Shown here one piece after another: positions 8,201-14,958 of a stretch of 25,972 nt of DNA; the stretch's first letter is position 1, and each line of letters starts with the position of its first letter. The notes under the pieces were generated by a model. It was not told the origin of the DNA. It did no database searches and saw only the letters and a list, made by a program, of their open reading frames with translations. Position numbers and translations under genes: made by a program. This stretch comes from a virus: positions 1-25,972 of IMG/VR virus record IMGVR_UViG_3300035181_000391, one strand, 5' to 3'.

Positions 8201-8891
8201 CATAGTTCCCAGCGTCTGCCACGGTGGTGTCGCGGATCAGGGTGGCATTCGCCGCCCGCTGGAAGTACTTCGACGGGGGCGACCCGGTGAAGTCCGTGCG
8301 CAGCGCGTCGGAGATTTCGCAGGTGACCACGGCGGCGCGGTACTCTTTGCCATCGTCGCCGACGAACGTGCGCTCCACGGATGACACGCGGGTGACGCGC
8401 ACGTATTGCTTGCGCTCGGACGGCTGGCCTTCAGACTGCACCAGCACCAGCGTTTGACCGATGTTTGGCGTGGGGTCTCCAACACGCTGGAACATCTGAA
8501 TGTTGCGCTGGCCAGCGACATGGTTTTCCAGCAAGTAGCCACCCCAGACAGGCCCAGCGATCAGGTAGTTCTCGATCGCCTGTGCAATGTCGGTGCGGCG
8601 CGCGAAGGGCGCGCATGGCGTGAGCGTCACGGTGACGTTCGGGTCGTTCGGCGGATCTGCAACGATGACGTTCGCGCCCATGAACGAGTCCACGTTGGCG
8701 GTGCGCACCGTCGCGTGCAGTTGCCGGATGGAGACCGCGCCGCCCGCACGGTCAAGCTCGGTCACGTCCGCGAAGATCGCGTTGCTCGCGCCATCTGCAA
8801 TCACGGTGCCAGACGGGCCGCCTCCGCCTTCGGGCACATCGTCCATGACCTTGCTGGCCAGCAGCTTGATATCGCCCTCGAGGATGGTCAT
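5274..8891 (-). CDS. Large modular tail protein (1205 aa)
   Basis: The start at 8891 forms an ATGA overlap with the upstream 137-aa gene. The N-terminal 250 residues are a mixed alpha/beta region including DIAQAIENYLIAGPVWGGYLL. From about residue 300 the protein contains repeated beta modules. Each begins P-G-[ST]-L and ends in a G-x-[IV]-x-Y-x-x-G-x-[IVL] motif: near 306-346 (GSIDYQNGIL), 482-525 (GTVTYTSGKV), 732-781 (GSISYATGRV) and 817-864 (GKVDYQTGTV). A partial copy near 609-639 has only the second motif (STVNYSAGTL). It lies directly after the tape measure and 137-aa genes, where siphoviruses encode distal-tail and tip proteins. It is therefore probably a structural tip or side protein. 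No enzyme motif is visible. I do not recognise an exact named homologue. Confidence 0.8.
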   Translation of the reverse strand: MTILEGDIKLLASKVMDDVPEGGGGPSGTVIADGASNAIFADVTELDRAGGAVSIRQLHATVRTANVDSFMGANVIVADPPNDPNVTVTLTPCAPFARRTDIAQAIENYLIAGPVWGGYLLENHVAGQRNIQMFQRVGDPTPNIGQTLVLVQSEGQPSERKQYVRVTRVSSVERTFVGDDGKEYRAAVVTCEISDALRTDFTGSPPSKYFQRAANATLIRDTTVADAGNYVGASPLTAVAHIGDATVTCASIFTQLVPSSQTEVPITDVKPNGDTVAGIAAGGSITRTISTAWDATHAIYLGGGVMPGSLSIASGSNTITDAAGRLYAGTTEVGSIDYQNGILTATTNLGASHTATYKPAAFPALNMQTAGFDVTAETRAGTFVFILTPVPSPQTLSVSYMAQGRWYVLREDGSGKIKGIDAAYGSGMLNFVTGSVSVTLGALPDVGSTVMLTWGTKTTQTQRAGGTVKAEMAFDLAHSGVAPGTLTITWTDGAATKTATDNSAGQLTGDATGTVTYTSGKVVFVPNNMLPANATLNISYQWGPKIEETFEHPIRNSSGHLEITLANQNVLPNTMEVEWNLLVDVNAVNNDYVYTQNSFIPSPTSLWRDPTKIVRDTGSGSLQGITGSTVNYSAGTLEWNPDLTISLPVPNYAKTVIGTTSLSLPSGTLLTNTIHQHLDGFRYVPCPAIYPSDLSGYVKVRYRTASAGNAASETQTWTPYIDVTRGYDEQLVPGSLLLQFGPKLLVEREGRLDVDINPANGSGTQWGSISYATGRVTLTQWLAGQANSFNILAMLTTLGMTPCNEITFRTPMAPLRPGSLTMQFQFAGNTTLTTITADASGNIVSGSVNGKVDYQTGTVRLLFGQELTVTPEIQSEEWFVPEAVYTVGGVDKIWKPRMVLVDTFRFACVAYSYLPIDASILGLDPVRLPQDGQVPMFRVGGYAVVGHTGRVGPVTVSNGQTINCARTRLSRLRVVGNDGLVINTGYTADLDAGTITFTDVSGYSQPVTVEHRVEDMVRVRDVQINGTLSLSRALSHEFPVPGSYVSGALVAGNLKARVSGLWDQATWDGVTWVDYLVGSAATASYNDTVAPIAVTNAGAITQRWALRFTSSSTFDVIGENVGNLGNYSINADCAPVNPISGQPYFTIRATGWGLGWAAGNTVRINTVGAMYSYAAVRTVQPSAAAGTDFKFELLVRGDVDRPPSP

Positions 8892-9301
8892 GCGGGAATC
8901 TCCAGGAATTTCAAAGTCACTCGGTACCAGTCATCCGGGCCGGCTGCCGGAAGGCCAAGCACCGGCTCTGCTTCAAGCCCGCGCTCGTCGTGCCGGAAGG
9001 CCACGGTGAAGCTGCGTGCGTCTGCGAAGGTGAGCAGGAATCGCCCGCTGCTTGACGTGATTGGCTCTGCCGCCCATGCGCGCAGCGTGTCCACATCCGC
9101 GCGGCGCAGCCAGGCCATGTCGGCATCGGCCTGCAAGGTGATTTGCCGCCCGGCCTGCTTCGCTGCCGACTGAATCAGCAGCGCGCCGTTGAGCAGGTAG
9201 GTGGTGCTGCTGACCGCAGCGGGCCAGGTGTGTTCATCCCGCCACAGCATGGAATCTGGCAGCGTGACGGTCGCGTTGGTGGCGAGGTTCTTCAGGATCA
9301 T
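8888..9301 (-). CDS. Hypothetical minor tail protein downstream of tape measure (137 aa)
   Basis: The likely start is ATG at 9301 (MILKNLATN), 2 nt after the tape-measure stop. A TTG two codons upstream (9307) would overlap that stop and is an alternative. Neither has a clear Shine-Dalgarno site, so coupling is likely. The protein is beta-rich with segments ATVTLPDSMLW, ITLQADADMAWLRRADVDTLRAW, GRFLLTFADARSFTVAFRHD and a C-terminal DDWYRVTLKFLEIPA. Size, position after the tape measure and strand pattern fit a minor tail protein of the distal tail, analogous to lambda gpM or a distal-tail-like component. That analogy is by position only. Confidence 0.78.
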   Translation of the reverse strand: MILKNLATNATVTLPDSMLWRDEHTWPAAVSSTTYLLNGALLIQSAAKQAGRQITLQADADMAWLRRADVDTLRAWAAEPITSSSGRFLLTFADARSFTVAFRHDERGLEAEPVLGLPAAGPDDWYRVTLKFLEIPA

Positions 9302-9303
9302 GA

Positions 9304-12300
9304 TCAACGCGAAGAAGATCGGAGAGACGCCGCGCGCAGCGCATCAACAACCGCGCGCGCATCGGCCTCGCTCGCGGTATTGATGACGGACGAAGATGAA
9401 CTCAAACCCTCAATGCGCACCTGGTGCACGGTGGCGACGCGGGTTTGCTGCGGCGCTTGTGCGGGCGCTGGCGCGAATTCCTGCGCAGGCGCAGTGGAAA
9501 AGGACGGGCTTGCAGCAGGCGCAGGAGCGCTTGACGTTTTCGCATTGAGGAAGTCGATCATGCGCTGCACCTGAACCTGCTGCCGCTGAATCGAGCGCAT
9601 GAAGTCTGTGCTCAGCAGCGCAGGCGATGCGTCGCGCGCGAGCTGTAGGTTCTGGTCGTTGGCGGCCTTGACCGCCTCCACGGCGGCGCGATCCGCCTCC
9701 GACAGCGTGCCAGAGTCGAGCTTGTTCACCAGCTTATAGATCAGCGTGTTGTCAACTGCGTTCTGGCCTTCAAGTTTTTTCCGGCGCTGCTCTTGCTCAT
9801 CAAGCGCCTTATTTGCTTCCCTCGTCGCTTGTGTCAGCTTTGCCATACCGGCAGCGGCTTGCTCCCCTGCGCGCTCGCCAGCAGGGCCGATTCTTTGCAG
9901 TGCGTCTGCAACTCCCTCGGCTTCGGCGCGGGCCCGGATTTCTGAACTCACAACTCCGCCGTTAGACTGCACGAGAGCGTCAACCATTTTTCGCGCGGCC
10001 TCGGCCTTCCTGGCCTGCCAGGCTTCATAGCTCTCGCCTTCCTGCTGCCCGGCTTGCTTGATGACCTCATAGGCTTCCTGCGCATGCTTTGCGGTCGCGC
10101 TCAGTTCCTCCCGGCTCTTGAGACCGAGCGTTTTCATGGCCTCTGCCAAGCTGTTGATGCCTGGCGTCACGCCATCCATAGCCGCCCGGAGTTCCCGCGC
10201 CTTCTGCGCCGCTTGGTCGAGCAGGCCATCAGCGAGCTTGTTACCGAGTGCCCCGCGCACGGCCTCGATACGGGCGCGCAGCGCATCGAGCGCGGCCTGC
10301 CCGTCTGCGGTGTCGATGGCTTTTTTGAACGAGAAGCTCAGTGCCGCAGCCACATCCGCGCCTTGCGCTTTGAGGCGGCCCAGGTTGTCGATGATGAGGT
10401 CCACCCCTTGCACCGCTTGCTGAGCGGCCTTGCCCATGCCGCCCGAGATCACGTCGAAGTCGCCCCCGGCGCGGCGAATGGCCTCGCGCAGCCCGGCATC
10501 GATGGCCTGCTGCGAGAGCTTCGCACCATCGCTGGTCGCAGCGAATGCGGTGCGGGCGCGAACGGCGAACTCGGCGAGGTCAACGTCTTTGAGCGCTTCT
10601 CTCCAGGAGTCGCGGAATTGCTCGGCGCTGATCTTGCCATCATCGAGCAGCTGCTGAAGCGCCTTCGCGCTGTTGGCCAGCCGACCATCGCTGCTGAAGT
10701 CCAAACCCTGCTGCACTTTCTTGAGCGCATCGGCAACCGACTCGCCAGACTCGCGCGCGCGGTTGAAGGACTGCACGAGGTCGCGTGTTGCGCCTTCAGC
10801 AATGACGGCGGCCTTGGCCGCTTCCTCTGCCGCCTTCTTTTGTTCCTCGGTCTGCCGCTTGGCCCCTGTGTTGGGCTTTTCTGCGAGCATGGAAGCAACG
10901 GCCCGGTCGCCGGCTTCGGCGGCTGACTTCGCCCGGAAGAACTCGCTCACCAGTTCGCCGATGCCGATTGCCAGACCAACGCCAGACACCGCGCGCAGCG
11001 TGCGCAGGATGGCGGTGAGTGCCGTGGCCTGTGTGGCTGCGGTTGCCATGCCTGCTGCAGCAACCTGCGTCTCTGCCGCAGTTGCGGTCATGGCCGCCGC
11101 TGCTCCGGTCGCGGCACCGCGCAGGCCCGCCATCGCCGCTGCCGCCTCATAGAACGTGCTGGCGATGCTCACGGCTTTGAGAGCCGCTGCCACCTCGACG
11201 ATCTTGAGCAGCACGGGGCCAAGCTGCACCGCAGCCTTCACGGTGCTCTCGACTCCGGTGGCTATCTGCACGAACGTGTCTGCGATGGCCTTGGCCTTGA
11301 CCTGTAGCTCGCCCGACTGCTTCAGCCGGTCGAACTCGGCCAGCAGTTCCTGCACCTTCGCGGTCAGGAAGTCGAGCACTCCAGAGCGCGACACCATGTC
11401 GAAGAACTCAGCGAGCGCATCCTTGGCGTTGCTCACTGCGCCCGCGTAGGTGTTCATCAGCTTGTCGGATGCGCCCGCGTTCATGCGGCCCAGCTCATCA
11501 ATAAGCTTGGAGATTACATCGCGGCCCAGCAGCCCGGCCTCGCTCATCTTCTGAAGCTCAGGCACGCTGCGCCCGGTAGCAGTCGCCAGCGCGTCCCACA
11601 CCGGCACGCCTGCCTCAGCGAGTTGCAGGATTTCCTGGCCCTCCAGCTTGGTCTTTGTCCAAGCTTGCCCGAGCGCAAGCGTCACACGCGATAGGGTCTC
11701 GGTTCCGCCACCTAGATTCGATGCCACATCCGAGAGCGCGCGCATCTGCGCCTCGGTCGGCTGCATGCCGAAGGCGGTCAGCTTGACGAAGCTCTCGGTC
11801 AGCGCCGTCACCTCGAATGGCGTGGTGATTGCGAGCCGCTTGATCATGTCGAAGGCTTCGGTCGCCTTCTGCGTGCTGCCGAGCAGGTTTTCGAGGCGAA
11901 CCCCTAGGGTCTGGAACTCGCTGCCAGTCTCGACAACCTTCTTACCCACGTCGAGCGCTGAATTGATGCCAGCGATGGCAGCGATCCATGCAGCCGCCTT
12001 CGATGCTGCTGCCGACATAGCCTCGGCGGCTGAGGTGGTTTCCCGGCCCACGGCCTGCACGGCAGGCGCTGCACCAGACGCCGATCCGCGCAGTTCTGCC
12101 AAGCGCGCATTGAAGGCAGCAACCGCTGCGGCCTTGTCCGCAGGCATCACATCCGCAGACTCGCGCACCGTCTTGAGCGCGGTCTGAAGCTGCTTGATCT
12201 CTTCTTCAACTGCCTTGACGCCCTTGATGCCGAGCACACGAAATGCTTGGTCGAGCGCCTTCCCGGTTTGGTCGCCTTCGGCCTTGATTTCTCCGGTCTT

Positions 12301-12390
12301 CGCCTTGAGGTCGGAAACGGCTTTTTCCAGCGCAGCAGCAAACTGCTGCGTCGCCATCCGAAGCTCAAGCTCTACTTTCCCGTCGCTCAT
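9304..12390 (-). CDS. Tail tape measure protein (1028 aa)
   Basis: This is a long, Ala/Lys/Glu-rich, mostly helical protein, the longest alpha-helical product in the window. Residues 1-105 are coiled-coil-like (LEKAVSDLKAKTGEIKAEGD). Residues about 145-335 match the tape-measure N-terminal domain in character: TLGVRLENLLGSTQKATEAF, LAITTPFEVTALTESFVKL, LGQAWTKTKLEGQEILQLAE and YAGAVSNAKDALAEFFD. Residues about 395-490 are Ala-rich and hydrophobic (VSGVGLAIGIGELVSEFF), typical of tape-measure membrane-active segments. Further helices follow to the C-terminus. Tape measure proteins set tail length during assembly and may form a channel at DNA ejection. No lytic domain is evident. The ATG at 12390 overlaps the TGA of a possible mini-ORF and has no obvious strong Shine-Dalgarno site. 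Confidence 0.93.
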   Translation of the reverse strand: MSDGKVELELRMATQQFAAALEKAVSDLKAKTGEIKAEGDQTGKALDQAFRVLGIKGVKAVEEEIKQLQTALKTVRESADVMPADKAAAVAAFNARLAELRGSASGAAPAVQAVGRETTSAAEAMSAAASKAAAWIAAIAGINSALDVGKKVVETGSEFQTLGVRLENLLGSTQKATEAFDMIKRLAITTPFEVTALTESFVKLTAFGMQPTEAQMRALSDVASNLGGGTETLSRVTLALGQAWTKTKLEGQEILQLAEAGVPVWDALATATGRSVPELQKMSEAGLLGRDVISKLIDELGRMNAGASDKLMNTYAGAVSNAKDALAEFFDMVSRSGVLDFLTAKVQELLAEFDRLKQSGELQVKAKAIADTFVQIATGVESTVKAAVQLGPVLLKIVEVAAALKAVSIASTFYEAAAAMAGLRGAATGAAAAMTATAAETQVAAAGMATAATQATALTAILRTLRAVSGVGLAIGIGELVSEFFRAKSAAEAGDRAVASMLAEKPNTGAKRQTEEQKKAAEEAAKAAVIAEGATRDLVQSFNRARESGESVADALKKVQQGLDFSSDGRLANSAKALQQLLDDGKISAEQFRDSWREALKDVDLAEFAVRARTAFAATSDGAKLSQQAIDAGLREAIRRAGGDFDVISGGMGKAAQQAVQGVDLIIDNLGRLKAQGADVAAALSFSFKKAIDTADGQAALDALRARIEAVRGALGNKLADGLLDQAAQKARELRAAMDGVTPGINSLAEAMKTLGLKSREELSATAKHAQEAYEVIKQAGQQEGESYEAWQARKAEAARKMVDALVQSNGGVVSSEIRARAEAEGVADALQRIGPAGERAGEQAAAGMAKLTQATREANKALDEQEQRRKKLEGQNAVDNTLIYKLVNKLDSGTLSEADRAAVEAVKAANDQNLQLARDASPALLSTDFMRSIQRQQVQVQRMIDFLNAKTSSAPAPAASPSFSTAPAQEFAPAPAQAPQQTRVATVHQVRIEGLSSSSSVINTASEADARAVVDALRAASLRSSSR

Positions 12391-12467
12391 TGGGTCTGGC
12401 TCTGGTCAACTCGCTGCATCTGAAGCGCAAACGCCGCCACGGGCTGCGGCGGCGTCTGCACCGGAAT
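12387..12467 (-). other. Possible mini-ORF or frameshift extension between tail tube and tape measure
   Basis: Only 93 nt separate the tail tube stop from the tape measure start, and no tail-assembly chaperone pair (lambda G/GT type) is present. One frame here is open from before the tail tube stop to a TGA at 12387-12389 that overlaps the tape measure ATG (ATGA). Read from GTG at 12461 it gives 24 residues (VQTPPQPVAAFALQMQRVDQ then SQTQ); an ATT at 12467 is further upstream. Most codons end in G or C, as in real genes here. It could be a coupling leader for the tape measure, a +1 frameshift tail of the tail tube protein, or chance. No ribosome site or slippery sequence was found. Confidence 0.25.
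12431..12455 (-). terminator. GC hairpin after the tail tube gene (possible weak terminator)
   Basis: A perfect 8-bp inverted repeat (acgccgcc/ggcggcgt) with a 9-nt loop lies 29 nt past the tail tube stop. On the minus strand the stem is followed by TTGCGCTTC, which is not a good U-tract. It could attenuate transcription after the highly needed tail tube gene, or protect the mRNA 3' end. It overlaps the possible mini-ORF, so the palindrome may also be a codon-use coincidence in GC-rich DNA. Confidence 0.35.
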
Positions 12468-12483
12468 GGCCGTTGAGCAGCCC

Positions 12484-13236
12484 TTACACGCTCGCCTGGA
12501 TCACCCGGCCAAACAAGCCGAGCGGGCCGGTCTCCGACTTGCTGAGATCGGCCAACACCCGGCCCGAGAGGTCGAACTTCTGAAGGTCGTTGCCGATCAG
12601 CGAGAAGTCCTTGGTCGGGTTGAGCACCACCCGATACAGGTCAACGATCACCCGCTTGTTGGAATCAGCGGTGTTGAGGCCATCGAAACGCAGCCACACC
12701 TCGGGCTGTGCGGTCTTGAACATCGCCAGGCGCTTGGCCGCACCATAGCTGTAGTCCACCTTGAACGGCTGGGTGAAGCCGGTCACATTGAGCAGCTCGA
12801 TCGCTCCCTGCTCGGCATGCACCTTGTAGTCAGTGCCTGCTGCCAGCGTAGCAGGCGTGGCGTTCGAGTCCTTCACCGTCACGGCAGACACGAACTGGTT
12901 TGCCAGCAGGTAGATACCGCCTGCGACCGCGCCAGATGGCAGGGCCTCATTCGTGACGGTGCCAGCCGTGACCGTGCTGGTCTGCCCGTAGAGCGTCAGT
13001 TCGAGGTTTTCGAGGCTGAAATCCTCAACGGTGGTGGAAAACTCGCCATCCTTGCTCTTGATGAGCTGCAGGTCGGTGAAGCGCTGGCCGCTGTACGCCT
13101 CTTTATGTTCCATCGTCTCGGTCTTGAGTTGAATCTTCAACTCGGGCACGTTTCCGAGCCAGCGCAGCGCGAGCGGGTTGCCGTTGCTGTCGCGCTGGCC
13201 AATGTAGACGCGGCCTTGTCCAGAAAAATACGCCAT
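12484..13236 (-). CDS. Major tail tube protein (250 aa)
   Basis: The start is ATG at 13236 (MAYFSGQGRVYIGQRD), with AAAGGAG at 13244-13250 and a 7-nt spacer. A TTG two codons upstream was rejected. The sequence has the pattern of siphovirus tail tube proteins: an N-terminal strand naming the particle surface (GRVYIGQRDSNGNPLALRWLGNV), LKIQLKTETMEHKEAYSG, a TTVEDFSLENLELTLYG segment, and a C-terminal RVVLNPTKDFSLIGND followed by FDLSGRVLADLS. Many copies stack as hexamers to form the tube around the tape measure. The strong ribosome site fits high expression. The gene follows the tail terminator and mini DUF7210 genes and precedes the tape measure. No sheath gene is next to it, which supports a non-contractile tail. 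Confidence 0.85.
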   Translation of the reverse strand: MAYFSGQGRVYIGQRDSNGNPLALRWLGNVPELKIQLKTETMEHKEAYSGQRFTDLQLIKSKDGEFSTTVEDFSLENLELTLYGQTSTVTAGTVTNEALPSGAVAGGIYLLANQFVSAVTVKDSNATPATLAAGTDYKVHAEQGAIELLNVTGFTQPFKVDYSYGAAKRLAMFKTAQPEVWLRFDGLNTADSNKRVIVDLYRVVLNPTKDFSLIGNDLQKFDLSGRVLADLSKSETGPLGLFGRVIQASV

Positions 13237-13238
13237 GT

Positions 13239-13397
13239 TCAATCTCCTTTACGGGTTGGTTTCTTGGGTTCAGGCGCGGCTTCGGCCACGCCGTGCTCGA
13301 TAAGCCACTGCGCGGCGGATTCGTCCACGTCGAGCAGGTCGCCGGGCGCGTAATCCGCCCCAGCGTCGGTATGCGGTTTGAGCAAGGTCACGATCAC
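13239..13397 (-). CDS. DUF7210-like mini-protein, GTG start (52 aa)
   Basis: A 53-codon frame starts with GTG at 13397, forming a GTGA overlap with the stop of the gp37-like gene. It ends at 13239, just before the tail tube ATG. A second in-frame GTG lies at 13391. The product reads MIVTLLKPHTDAGADYAPGD, then LLDVDESAAQWLIEHGVAEA and a basic tail ending KKPTRKGD. The pattern of a short strand, Lys-Pro, an AG..Y.PGD turn, a D/E-x-x-A-A-x-W-L-I helix and GVAE is typical of the small phage proteins called DUF7210. The 72-aa gene at 14737-14955 has the same pattern. The tail tube ribosome site lies within its last codons. Its function is unknown. Confidence 0.8.
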   Translation of the reverse strand: MIVTLLKPHTDAGADYAPGDLLDVDESAAQWLIEHGVAEAAPEPKKPTRKGD

Positions 13398-13825
13398 GAT
13401 TCGATTCCCTGGATAACTTCGCCGACCTCGAAGGCCAGCGGGTAGAGCAAGAGACCGCCGTCATAGACCGGCGCTGGTGGCGTGACTGGCTGCAAGCTCT
13501 GGTATCCGGGCGCTGGCTGCCAGCCCATGAGGGATTTCAGGCAAGCTCGCACCAAATCGGCGGCATCTGCCCTAGCGGCCTCGCCCGTGGTGGCGTGCTG
13601 AACGTTGCGCACCACCACCACCACCAGCCAGCGGCTGGAGAGACGCGCGGTCTTGCCCTGCGCCGTCACCTCCAGCACCTTGTGCCCGTCGCTGACCACG
13701 AAGGCAGCAGGCAGTTTCTTCCCGCTCACATCCTCGACCCCGAGCGACACCGCGCCGTGCACACCAGCGAGCGCGGGTACGGTGTCGGTCAGGCGTTGGC
13801 GGATGAGCGGTTCGAGTTCAAGCAT
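13394..13825 (-). CDS. Mu gp37-like tail terminator protein (143 aa)
   Basis: The start is ATG at 13825, 3 nt after the gpG-like stop. The protein has the layout of Mu gp37/DUF1834-type proteins: an N-terminal helix (LEPLIRQRLTDTVPAL), a strand around AAFVVSDGHKVLEVT, then SSRWLVVVVVRN and a helix AADLVRACLKSLMGW. It ends with YDGGLLLYPLAFEVGEVIQG. Tail terminators form a ring on top of the tail tube, stop its growth and provide the surface that joins the head. The position between the gpG-like gene and the tail tube supports this. The assignment is from pattern and gene order. Confidence 0.78.
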   Translation of the reverse strand: MLELEPLIRQRLTDTVPALAGVHGAVSLGVEDVSGKKLPAAFVVSDGHKVLEVTAQGKTARLSSRWLVVVVVRNVQHATTGEAARADAADLVRACLKSLMGWQPAPGYQSLQPVTPPAPVYDGGLLLYPLAFEVGEVIQGIES

Positions 13826-13828
13826 GCG

Positions 13829-14311
13829 TCATGCCTTCAGATGCCGCGTGATTTGATTCAAGACGGATTCCTGCCACGCGGGCGGCAGGTCCACACCATC
13901 CTCACGAACAGGGAAGAACGCCCGCGCAGGAATGTTCTTGCGTGCGCTGCCGAACTGGTGCGTGGCTGCGTATTCGACGCGCGACCAGACGTTCACATGG
14001 TCGCTGCCGACGCTCTGAATCTCGATGCTGGTGCGCAGCGTCCCGGTGTCTTGCAGGATGCGCGGGTTGGCAACGGCGGACTGCTTTGCCTTGCCTGTCT
14101 TGAACCTGCGCGCACGGCCAAGAATGGTCGCTGGCTTGAGCGGAGCCCACTTGTCGCCATACGGCGTCGCCTCGCGCTCAAAGCTATCAAGGATGCGCGA
14201 CACCAGTTCTTCGCCGATGTCGGTCATGACCGGCTTCATGTCAGCCGCACGCGCCCGCAGCATTTCAAGTGCCGCCATGACTTGTGCATCGTTAACCGTG
14301 ATTGTCAGCAT
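13829..14311 (-). CDS. Mu gpG-like virion morphogenesis protein (160 aa)
   Basis: The start is ATG at 14311 (MLTITVNDAQVMAALEMLRA), overlapping the gp36-like stop by 7 nt. A longer reading from 14362 runs inside the upstream gene and was rejected. The signature of the phage virion morphogenesis family is clear: an N-terminal helix, GEELVSRILDSFEREATPYG, KWAPLKPATI, a basic RFKTGKAKQ, ILQDTGTLRTSI, VWSRVEYAATHQFG and IPARAFFPV. In Mu, gpG acts late in virion assembly at the head-tail connection or tail completion. The neighbours (gp36-like upstream, gp37-like downstream) are in Mu-like order. Confidence 0.88.
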   Translation of the reverse strand: MLTITVNDAQVMAALEMLRARAADMKPVMTDIGEELVSRILDSFEREATPYGDKWAPLKPATILGRARRFKTGKAKQSAVANPRILQDTGTLRTSIEIQSVGSDHVNVWSRVEYAATHQFGSARKNIPARAFFPVREDGVDLPPAWQESVLNQITRHLKA

Positions 14312-14733
14312 GGCAACATCCTGGCAAGCATGGCATCCGTCATCTGCCGACTTGGTGCCCATGCCGCCGCCCCGCGCGGAACGGATGCGCCGGCAGAGCC
14401 GAACAGCACGACCTTCCCGGTCGCAATGTCACGCAGCTCGCGCACAGCGTCTCGGTAGGCAACGTAGACAGGGCTGTCCTCTTTGCACGACCGCTGCCAC
14501 AGGTTGTAGTGGGCAACGATGGAGACCAATCGCTTGAGCGTGTCCGGGGCCGGATCGGGGATGGCCTCCGAGGTCGCCGCTCGCACATAGCCCATGACCT
14601 CCGCCTCTGCGTCAGCGAGAGCGGCATCGACCCGCGCAGCGTTGGATACGCCCAGGTTTTCGAGATCGGTCAGTTGCTTGACCGTCTCGGCCCCCAGGCG
14701 GGTTTCCAACTCTGTGCGCGTCAGGATAGGCAT
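14305..14733 (-). CDS. Mu gp36-like head-tail connector protein, DUF1320 (142 aa)
   Basis: The start is ATG at 14733 with AAGGGG upstream, 3 nt after the previous stop. The sequence is helical and typical of DUF1320/gp36: MPILTRTELETRLGAETVKQ, then a helix RVDAALADAEAEVMGYVRAA, DTLKRLVSIVAHYNLW and AYRDAVRELRDIATGKVVL. Proteins of this type form a ring below the portal and link head to tail. The C-terminal 30 residues (GSAGASVPRGAAAWAPSRQM...) look flexible. The gene follows the capsid and small DUF7210-like genes and precedes gpG, which matches Mu-like order. Confidence 0.87.
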   Translation of the reverse strand: MPILTRTELETRLGAETVKQLTDLENLGVSNAARVDAALADAEAEVMGYVRAATSEAIPDPAPDTLKRLVSIVAHYNLWQRSCKEDSPVYVAYRDAVRELRDIATGKVVLFGSAGASVPRGAAAWAPSRQMTDAMLARMLPC

Positions 14734-14736
14734 TGC

Positions 14737-14955
14737 TTACCCCTTGGCGCGGCGTGCCCTGGATGGCGACACGTCGATCATGCCATCCAGCACCGGATTT
14801 GACGTGGCAGGCGTGGCCCGCCCCGCCCGATCCACAGCCTGCGCATAACCATGCGCGATCCAGTCGAGCGCAAGGGCTTCCGGAGGATCGCACAGCACGC
14901 CCGCATTGAGCGTCTGGCTTCCCACTTGGAACGGCCTCACGATCATGATGCGCAT
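14737..14955 (-). CDS. Small DUF7210-like protein after the capsid gene (72 aa)
   Basis: The start is ATG at 14955, 3 nt after the capsid stop, with no strong Shine-Dalgarno site; a second ATG lies two codons in. The protein starts MRIMIVRPFQVGSQTLNAGV and continues with a helix PPEALALDWIAHGYAQAVD. It ends in a basic tail (PSRARRAKG). The strand-turn-helix pattern, with a W[IL]A.G hallmark, matches the DUF7210-like family and the 52-aa gene at 13239-13397. It stands where lambda-like phages carry gpFI or other small head accessory genes. Its role is unknown; a head-completion or capsid-accessory function is inferred only from place. Confidence 0.78.
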   Translation of the reverse strand: MRIMIVRPFQVGSQTLNAGVLCDPPEALALDWIAHGYAQAVDRAGRATPATSNPVLDGMIDVSPSRARRAKG

Positions 14956-14958
14956 GGC

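Noticed and set aside
7683-8384. 233-codon plus-strand frame
   Set aside because: It is antisense to the 1205-aa tail gene. The translation has low-complexity Arg/Gly/His character and no initiation signals.
10054-10926. 290-codon open frame on the plus strand
   Set aside because: It is antisense to the tape measure gene. The sequence has no domain pattern and mirrors the Ala/Lys/Glu codons of the opposite strand.
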